Assembly: GCA_030144725.1 (NCBI GenBank)
Contig: JASKMD010000002.1
Span: 3,799,086 to 3,863,085, forward strand
DNA length: 64,000 nucleotides
Source of the DNA: Haematococcus lacustris
Lineage: Eukaryota; Chlorophyta; Chlorophyceae; Chlamydomonadales; Haematococcaceae
Direction of reading: 5' to 3'
The notes under the pieces are model-generated. The model saw only the letters and a list, made by a program, of their open reading frames with translations. It did not search any database and was not told where the DNA came from. Below, one piece after another: positions 22,000-32,900 of the stretch. The stretch's first letter is position 1. Every line of letters begins with the position of its first letter. The translations under genes were made by a program, and so were the position numbers.

Positions 22000-24900
22000 C
22001 TAGTTGGGGATGACCATACTTGATGTTGTGCAGAACGGGGGTGCGATCTGGTTGGGTTGGCGCATGTGCCCCGTGGCGGGGAGCTCGCGGTCTGCCGGGA
22101 GGTGCATGTGCTTGTAGTGCCCGCTGGGCAGTTGGGTGGGCTGGACGTGTTTCGAGGGTTGGTTGTGTTTAGGGTGCCGTTCGGGTCTGGGGTGTAGCGC
22201 CGTGGCTGTGTTGGCCAGCCAGCCCTGTGGATTCCCTTTTGTGACGAGTTGTTGCCCCGCCTTGTTCCAAACGATGTAGGTGAGCAGCATGGCGTGTTTG
22301 CATGACTTGGTAGCTGCCTTTGATTTGTCAGGGGGGATGGTGGCCAGGTGCTGACAGTACTCCGGGTAGCTTTTGAGCATGGCTATGTGTTTAGGATATG
22401 AGATGCCTTTCTTTCCTGGGATGAGAAGGATAGTGGCCGTGGCCTCCTCCATTGTGGCAGAGTGTATTGCATGTTTGATGCATTTTAGGGCCAGGGCATC
22501 CTCAGCTGGGACGTTCCATGTAGAGAGCCCTGTGTGTCTCACGAGGAGGCAGTTGTGGTGTGCCCCATAGGCTGTGTCGTTGATGTCTGGGCTCCAGTAG
22601 GTAGTGGTCTCAGCCCTGACCGTGAGTGGATTGGCCCATCTCTGGACGGTGCTGGGAAAGTACTGTGTGTTGTAGAGGGTGGTGATGGCCTTGTTTTGTG
22701 CTGCTAGGAGTGGTTGGGGGGTGCTTTGTGTATTATTTCTACGTAGGAGAGCTGCTAGCTCCATGGCTGGGTCCCGTGGGTGTGGTGTGTGCTGCAGCCA
22801 TGTGGTAAGACTTTGGTAATTGGTCTTGTTGATCAGGCCCACTGTGCGCCCCGCCTCATCATGGGCTACTACGTGTTCAATGAGGCTGTGTTGGGGCAGG
22901 TTGGGTCCTTGGCTCCCTCCACACATAGCTTGGGTGGTGATGTGGGAGTGATTCTGGAGTGTGATTTCACACCTTCCCGTCCCGACGATGTCTGTTTGCG
23001 AGTCAACCGGTGAGGTGTGGAATGTGGCTCTGGAGTGCAGGTCGGTGCAGCGGGGTATCCAGGTGTGGGGGTCGGGCAGACCCTGCCGGGTATGCTCTGG
23101 GAGGGCCGCGTCGAGTGGTCGGCGTCTCGCCTCTTGTCTCTTACTATTGTCCGCGTCGTACTCATTCTTCTTATCGGTGTAGTCGATATGTGCTAGAATT
23201 AGCGGCTTAGGTTCAGTTGTGGGGTGCCAGTGGGCCTTTATTAGGTCCGTCTCCACTGACTTTCGCATGGCGGTTTTGAGGTCATCTTCGCCGTGTGCGC
23301 AGACTGGGCAGAGCCAGTGGTCGTCCCTCGCTTGCCCCGCTAGGCCTGTCTTGGCTAGGCAGGCCGGGTGGTAGGCTCTCATGCAGATGTTGCACATGGG
23401 GCTGTCCTCTTTGGGTTCCCAGCACAGTTCGCATGTGCAAACATGTTCTGCATCTGCTCTGCAGATGTCTTCTGTGTGGGCGGGCGTGTAGCCTTCCTTC
23501 TTGTACATTTGGAGAGCCCATTTCTCTATGATGGTGGGCCTCCAGTGGACGTTGTAATAGCTTTCTTGGTTGTTGCCGTTCCAGTGCCATCCGTCAATGG
23601 CAGTGATGGACTCTTGGTGGTCATACATGGCTCCTAGCATGATCCCTAGCTGCTCGTTTTTGTGTTGGCGTGCAGTATCGGCTTTCCATGTACTGAGATT
23701 GGCCAGGGTCATGATGGGTATGTGTGTCACTATGTCAGGGATGGTCTGGGTGTGTCGATCGTCAGCTTCTGTGTGTCTGTCTTCCGCTGGCCTCTTGCTG
23801 CCGATCCTGGGCTGCGGCGTGGGCTGTTTCGCAGTCGGTGGCTTGGGGACATTGTTTGTGAGTTTGGATCTCGCGGTCGCCGTTATGGGGTTCGGTGTAG
23901 GCGGCTGTGTGTCCTTTACGAGCGTCTTGGCTGTCATGTATGCTCGGATGTCCGTGTAGCGGGGCCCGGTGTGGGCGGTGGTGTGAGGAGTGAGCTCTGT
24001 GAGTCCTGCGGCCCAGGCTCGGATCCGCCGCTGGTCTGCTGGTAGGGTAAGCGTAGTGTCCCGTCTCCCCAGGATGGTCTTGGCTTCCGTCGCGGTTGGG
24101 CAGTGGTCCATGGTCGCCATGGCCGTAAGTCTATTTAGGGCGATGATGTGCTTTTGTTTCACCTTAGTGCCGAAGCGTTTCCTGAGGCTATCCCCTGACA
24201 TGATGTGTATGTTATCCTGGCAGATGAGCTCCGAAGGGTGTGCCAGTCCTAGGCTCTTGAGGCATGTAATGCATGCGCTGACTATGTCCCGTGGTAGCGG
24301 GCTAGCGCTCTGTGTTATGAGTTGCCCAAGTGCTTTAGTCTCCTTGGGGTAGAGGGGTGCCCCTTCGTGTGTGGCGAAAAGGTTTGCTGTGGTGGTGTGC
24401 AGGAGTTGTCTGGCCCGCAGGGTGTGTTGCAATAGGTTGGGAATTCGGTGTCCATGTTTAGCGGCCTGAGCGTATAGCCAGGTGATCTGTTTGTGGAGCA
24501 TGCACCTCGATATGTGTGCGTATGTGTTGTCCGCGGACTGGAGACTGGAGACTAGGGCTGTGGTGTTCCTGGCATGGTACTCTTGGGCTGCTGAGCTGAT
24601 GCCGAGGCCAAGCTTGTCTATGTCGTCCCGGACGACGGCATTGGGTGTGCCCAGTGGGAGGTTGAGCTTGTGCTTGACGCATTGGTTGACTGCCCTGTCA
24701 AAGAGGTCTAGGTCCCCCGGGGTGCATGGTACCACGCAGAAGCTATAGGCCAGGCTGGGGATGATCGTTGTTTTAACAATGTGGATGGCTTGCCTAGCGC
24801 TGGCGAAGGAGCGCCGCAGTCTGTCTAGTTTCTGCCTTAGCTGTGTTATCATGGCCGTGTGTTGTGGCTTCCAGTTGAGTGTCATGGTGAGCATGACTCC

Positions 24901-26858
24901 TAGATAGGTAAAGGGTGCTGTCGGGCGGAGGAAGGTGACCGGTTTTCCTTGTAGGCGCAGGTCTTGCATTTGCTTGCGGGCTTCCTTCTCCGCGTCTGCT
25001 TGGGTGCTGCATCGGCCGGATTGATGCGCTTTGTGTAGCGCCGCTGTGGCGAGGGTTTTGCTGTGTGATATGATGAGGTGGCCCCAGTCTGAGTAGGCTG
25101 AGAGCTTGTCCGCCAGGACGCGTGTATTGCTAATTGAGTTACAGAGGATGGCGACATCGTCCGCATAATCGATGCTCCCTATCGTGTATCTGTTGTCACT
25201 GTCGTTTTCCACTGACTGGAATTTGTACCCCCGCGCTCCTACTTGGAGCCAGCGCAGTAGGGGTTCGATGTAGATGAGGAACAGGAAGGGTGAGAGTGAG
25301 TCGCCCTGGATGGTGCCCCGGTCTACGGGTACCGGGTCAGTAGGGCCGTACGGGGTTTTGAAGCGTGTTGTAGCGCCCGTGTATAGGTCCTTCACCGCGT
25401 CTGTGGCGTCGGTGGGGAAGCCAAGGTCGTGCATGATCCATAGCAGTTTGTCTTGACATGTGGTGTTAAATGCACTTGTGAAGTCGACCATGAGGGCATA
25501 GATGTCTGCTTTAGCAAGTTTAGCGTCTTCAAGGGCCATGACTAGCATTTGTAGCTGCTGAGTGGTGTCCCTGTGAGAGCGGAAGCCTGCTTGGCATTTG
25601 CTCAGCATCCCGTTGGCCTCGGCGTACTCATAGAGTGTCTTGGTAATGAGGCTGGTCCATAGCTTGTAGATGGTGTTGGCCAGTCCTACAGGTCTGTAGG
25701 CGTTGAGGTCTGTTTCCTGGCCCTTGTCCTTGTAAAGTAGGCAGGTGTCACTGGTTTTCCACGTGGTTGGTGTGCAACCTGTAGCCCACATAATGATGAA
25801 CAGCTGGTGTATGGTGTTCCTCATCTCCCATGGCAACATCTTGATGATCTCATTCTCAATGCCGTCTGGTCCTGGGGCTTTGCCTCCTGCCAGCCTGCTG
25901 AGGCACTCCTGGAAGCTGGCTTTGTCCATGATGGCTGTGTGCATCCAGTGTATATTTTTGCAAGTGTGCATTGTGAAGGGGTCGTCCGCTTTGGCACGGG
26001 CCCAGGGATAGTTTCTTGTCTGTGTGTCTGTGTAGTGGCCGGTTTTGGGCGTTGGGGGTGATAGCTTCTGCCCGTAGGCGGCGGTGATAATCCGGTTAAG
26101 GTCGGCCGGGTCGGTATAAACTCTTCTGGTGACGGGGTCTGTGAGCGCTTGCAGGCCTTTGTGGCTCGTGCGGGATGGGCGTAGAATATATTTGTTGGCT
26201 TTCTTGGGCTGGGTGCTTATTAGTTGTTGCATTCGGACCCGGGCCTGTGCGATGGCGAGTGCGGAGTCGTCATCGTCCAGCTGGTGGATTTGGTCGCGGT
26301 AGGAATTTGTCAGTTTAGCTAGTGCGGCTTGCACGTGATTGTCGGTGGGGTCGTCATCTTGACGTGCTAGCACCGCCTGCCTGATCGCTGTGTTGCTTCT
26401 GTCTGTGTCTGGGATGAGATCCTCGATCGTTGGGTGGGCACCATTCTGTTTGAATAGTAGCCTAGCCTGCCGGCTGAGATTTCTAGTGGTCTTGAGCTTC
26501 TTGCCAAGTGCCAATCTGATTCTGCACATGGTCCTGCGTTGGTAGTGTTGGCCCCCTCTAGTTAGTGTCTTTGTTGTGCATGTCTTCATGGCTGTCGTCC
26601 TGCAGGTTTCTAATAGGGTTGTGAGCATGGTGGCTGCCATGTCAACAGCTTGCCTTGGGTGGAGGCCTGCCAGCTCCGTCAGGCGTTTGGGCTGGTGTGG
26701 GTTGGCCTTGTCCAGGTTCGCCAAGAAGTCGGTGGCTTCTGTAAAGAGGGGTGACAGGTAGGCTGCCAGTCGTGCGTGCAGTTGTGGAGCGCCTGAGCTG
26801 GGTTGTTGCACGGCTAGGCGGAAGGCTTCCCTGTCACTGTTGGTGATGGGTGTGGTGA
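22000..26858 (-). pseudogene. Element B reverse transcriptase and PHD finger
   Basis: The frame resumes at TTPITNSDREAF directly after the 3' tail of element A and stays open for about 1,620 codons. RT motifs are GGKAPGPDGIENEIIKMLP, YRPVGLANTIYKLW, VDFTSAFNT, GTIQGDSLSPFLF and the catalytic SIDYADDVAIL. Further on are a PHD finger (CELCWEPKEDSPMCNICMRAYHPACL ... WLCPVC, Cys4-His-Cys3; here abbreviated) and a linker. The frame ends at TAG 22000. Apart from that stop the segment looks undamaged, and it aligns along its length with element A. Confidence 0.9.
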
Positions 26859-26910
26859 AGAAGAAGAAGAAGACTACTCCGGTATTCACCGGCGTGCATT
26901 AAGGGAGGAG
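26859..26910 (-). promoter_or_regulatory. 3' UTR, hairpin and (TTC)n tail of element A
   Basis: The RNA end reads CCGGT-GAAT-ACCGG (26879-26892), then AGTAGTC and five TTC-like repeats. The 3' UTR is only about 50 nt, and the coding frame ends at 26911. Confidence 0.8.
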
Positions 26911-29900
26911 CTACCGCCTGGGGCGCGGCCTGCTCCCACCATCCAACCAAAGAAGAGGCGTCCCTCCCCCCCCTTGGTTAGCCCTGAGTCTGTAGCTTGT
27001 CTTTGCAATGGAGTGGGCTGCCTCCACAGCGTGTCTAGTTAACTTGTTGAGCAGCTTGGTAGTGTTGGCCTTTGTAATCCCTAGGGCCAAGAGGTGTTGC
27101 CGTGTGTGCGCTTCGTAGGTTATGCCACCTATGCCTAGTAGGATAGGTATGATAGCGACCATATGGTCTTCCTTGCGTATGGTCTCGGCTAAGTGGGTGT
27201 GTTGAGTGAGTGCCTTGTTTAATTGGTCCGTCCACCGTGAGTCCGAGCAGTATTTGATTTCTATGATATTGACCAGCTTGGTGTCCTTGCCTTCCTTGCT
27301 TGCCTTCTTATGAGGGAGCACCATGAGGATATCCGGCCTGGTGGTGTGTTTAGTATCGTCAGGTTTCAGTCCGAGTGTTCGGAGTGTTGTGTGTAGCGTG
27401 TCGCTCGGGAGGTCCAGGCTTTCCTTTGCGCCCTTCTCCCAGCTGCCGGTGTCCGCGAAGCTGATGTATCCGCCTAGGGTTCCCTTGCTTATAGCTTTAG
27501 TGATGAGGCGGCCCGCCCCGTTGTGCCTTTCTTGCACCAGCGGTAGTGTCTCGCTGCAGCCCAAGAGGAGGTGAGTGGCACTATCCGCTTCCCCGCAGAG
27601 TGGGCATCGGTCATCCGTCGCCCGTTTCCAGCGCATAGCTAGTTTTTGGTTGTATAGCCCTCCGGTGCGGTAGAGTAGGGCAGTGCGTTGCGCGTGGGTG
27701 GGGATGTTCGTGTCGATCATCACCCTTTCGCCAGCTCCTGTAGCTGCGACCTTCTTAATTTCTTGGGACATTTGGTAGTAGATACTGTCTTGGTTGGCAA
27801 GGCCCAACTTGTGTTTGCGGTGCATGTGTTCCCGCACTCTTTGGCGGCAGTCCGGCAATGGGGCGGGGGAGTCGCCGTCGGCTGCGTTGCTGAGCCAGTT
27901 CTTCGTCTCTCTCCGTGTGGTTGGGCTGTAGGCCGGGGTGTTGGCGAGCTCTGGGTGTAGCGCCGCGTGCTTGGCGAGGGCATCGGCGCCTTCGTTGCCG
28001 ATGATGCCCGAGTGGGCCCTGACTTTATAGAATTGGATTGTCACGGGGCTGTCGATGATAAGGGTAGCGATGGCTGTCAGAATGTCGTTGTGTCTGTGGG
28101 TGATGAGCGACATCGGGTTAGCGAGGGCTCTGCGGATCTGGTAGAGGGAGCAAAGGCTGTCGGTGGCGATGCGTTTGGCCCCTGCTTTGAGTGCCGCGTG
28201 TATCGCTGTGAGTTCTGCCTTGTTGATGGTGTTGCTTTCTAGGTCGTCCAGGGCGACTGTGATGAGGATGTTGTTCTCCGGGATATAGACCCCCGCCCCG
28301 ACGCTCGCCGGGGCTGCCCCCGAGGTCTTAATGCAGCTGCCGTCCGAGTACGCGATCGTGGCCCATTCGGTGATGGCCATCCGTGGCTGTGTCGTGGAGT
28401 GTTCCGTGAGCTGGTTGTGGCTACGTTGGTGTCCCGAGGTGGGGAGGTCCCTGTCCAACGGCAGGCGTATGTGTTGTTTGTGACCGCTAGCGGGTGTGGC
28501 CGGCTGGCTTTGATTCGTTGGTCTGTTGCGGATTGGGTGTGTGTCACGTTGAGGGTGGATGGCAGTGGCAGTGCTAGCCAGCCAACCTTGGGGGTTGCCT
28601 TTGGTGACGAGTTGTTGTCCTGCTGCATTCCAGATGACGTAGATGTGGAGTTTGGCGTGCTTGCCTGGCTTGGGGCATCTGGTCTTGGTGGGGGGTATGC
28701 TAGCCAGGTGCTGGCAGTACTCAGGGTAGCGCCGCAGGGTGTCAATGTGTTTAGGGTAGGAGATGCCCTTTTTCCCAGGGATCAGCATGATGGTTGCCAT
28801 GGCCTCCTCTTGAGTAGCTGAGTGTATAGCATGGTTGACGCATTTAAGTGCCACTGCATCATCTGCCGGTACGTTCCATGTGGATAAGCCAGTGTGGCGT
28901 ACCAGTAGGCAGTTGTGGTGAGCCCCAAAGGCCGTGTCGTTGGTGTCAGGGCTCCAATAGGTGGTGGTTTCTGGTCTAACTGTGAGTGGATCAGCCCATC
29001 TTTGCACGGTGCTTGGAAAGCTTCGTGTGGTGTGTAGGGTGTTAAGGGCTTTGTCTTGTGCCCCTCTCATGGGGTGGTGGCTGCTCTGTGCGTCCTGTCT
29101 CCTTAGTAGGGCCACTACCTCTGTGGCCAGGTTGCGTGTGTGTGGTGTGTGTTGTAACCAAGCGTGTAGTTGTTGGTGTTGGTCTTTTGTCAGGAGGCCG
29201 ACTGTGCGACCCGACTCGTCGTGGACCGTTACGTGTTGCACTAAGTCGTGCCGTGGCATAATGGGCTCCCCCGTGCTGAGGCTCATCGCGGGGGCGGTCA
29301 TGTGAGGGTGAAGTTGGAGAAAGGTTTCGCAGTTGCCCGTCCCGACGATGTCCGTCTGCGGGTTGATGGGGTAGGTGTGAAAGGTGGCCTTCGAGTGCAG
29401 GTTGGTGCACCGGGGTAGCCAGGTGTGCGGGTCCGGTAGTCCCTGTCGGGTGTGGGCCGGCAGGTGCGCGTCGGGTCTCGCATGTCTGGCCTCTTGTATC
29501 TGCCTGTTTTCCTCGTCGTAGTCGTTGCGCTTTGCCATGTAGTCCAGGTGTGCCGTGATGAGCGGCGCCGGTTCGAGAGTGGGTTGCCAGTGTACTCGTA
29601 TGAGGTCCGAGTGCGCTGACTGGCGCATGGTTGTCTTAAAGTCATTGCTGCCAAACTTGCATATAGGGCACAGCCAGTATCCTGGTTCCTTGTGTCCTGA
29701 CAGGTGGGTTTCCTCTAGGCAGGCTGGGTGGTAGGCCCTCTTGCAGTTGTGGCACGTTGGGCTGTCTCCTCTTGGTAGCCAGCACAGCTCACAAGTGCAT
29801 ACGTCCTTAGCCTCTTCCCTGCTGATGGTCTCTATGTGTGTGGGTGTATAGCCTTCTTCTGCACATAGTGGTAAGGCCCATCTATCTATGACTGTGGGCT

Positions 29901-32900
29901 TCCAATGCACCTTGTAGTAGTTTTCCTTGTTGATGCCGTCCCATTGCCAGCCATCTATGCTGGTGATGGCCTCTTGGTGGCCGTACATGGCCCCTAGTAT
30001 GCAGCCTAGGTTCTTGGGTTTACATCGGCAGGCTTTATCCACCTTCCAGCTGGAGAGTCCTGGGAGGTCAAGGCCTACTATGCGCACTATATCCTGCGGG
30101 ATAGTTTGGGTCTGTCTGCCCTCATTGTTCCGTTTCGTGCCCGCCTTGGGTGGCGTGGGCTTCGTTGGGGCCGATTGTGTTGCTCGTTGCTCTCGTTTCA
30201 GCAGTCGTGAGCTCGTCCTAGTGGCGTCATGGACTGCGGGTGCCGCTGCGGCCCGGTCCGCCGTTGCTGGTTGCGTTGCGTGCATGGCCGCATACGCTTT
30301 CATATCCATATAGCGAGTTCTGGTGTCTGGCACTGCGGGTGTGGGCGCAAGTTCCGTGAGGCCCGCGGCCCATGTTGTGATTTTGCGTTGGTCGGGCGGG
30401 AGGTCGAGTGATGTGTTGCGGCTGTCTCGGATGGCACGCGTTGCGGTCGCGTCTGGGCATGAGGGTTGGGCCGCCATGGCTGCAAGTTTGTTGAGGGCGA
30501 TGATGTGCTTCTGCTTGACCTTTTTTCCGTACTTCGATGTGAGCATGCTACCGGTGATGATGTGTGTGTTTCCCTTGCAGCTGAGTTCAGAAGCGTGCGT
30601 GACGCCTAGGCTTTTGAGGCAGGTGATGCTGGCGCTGACGACATCGTGTGCTTGAGAGCTGCTGGCCTGTGTGATGAGGCGGCCGAGTGTTTGGCATTCT
30701 TCATGATAGAGAGGTAGCCCCTCTTCTGTGGCCGATAGCCCGGATATAGAGGCATAGACTAGCTGCCGTGCTCTAAGGGTGTGATGAAGGAGGGTGAGCA
30801 TGCGGTGTCCTTGTGTGCTTGCCTGGGTATTGAGCCATGTGATTTGTTTGTGCAGCATGCTCCTCGAGATGTGGGCGTGTGCCACATCTGTGGACTGGAG
30901 GCTGTGTGTAAGGGCTGTCGTGTTGCGGGCGTGATATTCTTGGGCAGTGGAGCTAATGCCTATGCCTAGTTTGTCAGCGTCTTCTCTGATGATGGCATTG
31001 GGCGTTCCCAGGGGGAGTCTGAGTTTGAGCTTCACGCATTGATTGATGGACCTGTCGTACAGCTCAAGGTCCCCTGGGGTGCACGGCACGGCGCAGAAGC
31101 TGTAGGCTAGGCTGGGTATGATGGCCGTGCGGATGATGTGTATGGCCTGCCTTGCGCTAGCAAAGGAGCGTCTGAGTCTCTCGAGTTTTTGGCGGAGCTG
31201 GGTGATCATAGCGGTGTGTTGTGGTTTCCAGTCCAGCGTCATGGTGATGAGCACACCCAAGTAGGTGAAAGGTGAGGTCGGGCGGTGGTAGGTGACGGGT
31301 TTCCCTTGTAGGCTGACGGTTTGGAGTTGTTGGCGGGCCCGCTTGTCCGCTTCGGCCGCGTTGCTGCACATGCCTGTTTCGACCGAGTGATGGAGCGCCG
31401 CTGTAGCGAGGGTTTTACTGTGTGAGATGATGAGGTGACCCCAGTCCGAGAAGGCTGAGAGTTTGTCCGCTTGGCATCGGAGGTTGCGAAGGGTGTTGCA
31501 GAGTATGGCTATGTCATCAGCATAGTCGATGCTGCTGACGGTGGCGCGTTCCCCGCTGTCGGCCGTTGCTGATTTGAATTTATAGCCCCTCTCGCCCACT
31601 TGCAGCCATCGCAGGAGGGGTTCAATGTAAATGAGGAATAGGAAGGGCGAGAGAGAGTCGCCTTGTATGGTGCCCCGGTTTACGGGTACCGGGTCAGTAT
31701 GGCCGTACGGGGTTTTAAAGCGCGTTGTAGCGCCCGTGTATAGGTCCTTTACAGCGTCAGTCGCGTCCGTGGGGAAGCCTAGGTCATGCATGATCCAGAG
31801 TAGTTTGTCTTGGCACGTGGTGTTGAACGCACTGGTGAAGTCGACCAGGAGTGCGTAGATATCTGCCTTGGCCAGTTTAGCATCCTCAAGGGCCATGACA
31901 AGCATCTGCAGCTGTTGTGTGGTGTTCCTGTGGGAGCGGAACCCAGCCTGGTTCTTGCTGAGCATCCCATTAGCTTCAGCATACTCAGACAGCGTCTTGG
32001 TAATGAGGCTGGTCCACAGCTTGTAAACGGTGTTGGCTAGGCCCACAGGTCTGTAGGAGTTGAGGTCCGTTTCTTGCCCCTTGTCCTTGTAGAGGAGGCA
32101 TGTGTCACTGGTTTTCCATGCTGTGGGTGTGCAACCTGTTGCCCACATGATAATGAAGAGCTGGTGGATGGTTTCCCGCATCTCCCATGGCAGCATCTTG
32201 ATGATCTCGTTCTCCACCCCGTCTGGTCCCGGGGCCTTGCCTCCTGACAGCCTGCTGATGCATTCCTGGAAGCCTGCCTTGTCCATGATGGCTGTGTGCA
32301 GCCAGTGTATGTTTTGGCATGCGTGTAATGCGAAGGCGTCGTCGGCTTTGGCGCGAGCCCACGGGTAGTTTCGTGTCTGTGTGTTAGTGTAGTGGCCAGT
32401 CTTGGGGGTCGGGGCCGATAGCTTCTGTCCATATGCGGCGGTGATTATCCGGTTGAGGTCGGCAGGGGCTGTGCATATGGTTTTGGTGTCAGGGTCAGCT
32501 AGCGCCTGTAGGCCTTTGTGGTCGGTGCGGGACGGGCGCAAGATACGTTTGTTAGCCTTCTTGGGCTGGGTGCTGATCAGTTGTTGCATTCTGACGCGAG
32601 CTTGTGCGACGGCGAGTGCGGAGTCATCGTCGTCTAGTTGGTGGATTTGGTCGCGGTACGTATTGGTCAGTTGGGCTAGCGCGGCCTGCACGTGATTTTC
32701 GGTTGGGTCTTCACCCTGTCGCGCTTGCACCGCGTCCCTGATCTCTTCGTTTATCGCATCTGTCCCTAGAATGAGTTCGTCGATTGTCGGGTGCACGTTG
32801 GTTTGCTTAAAGAGGGAGTTAGCCTTCCGGCTGAGGTCTCTAGCGGTCTTAAGCTTTCTGCCCAGTGCCAGTCTAATCCTGCACATGGTCCTGCGTTGGT

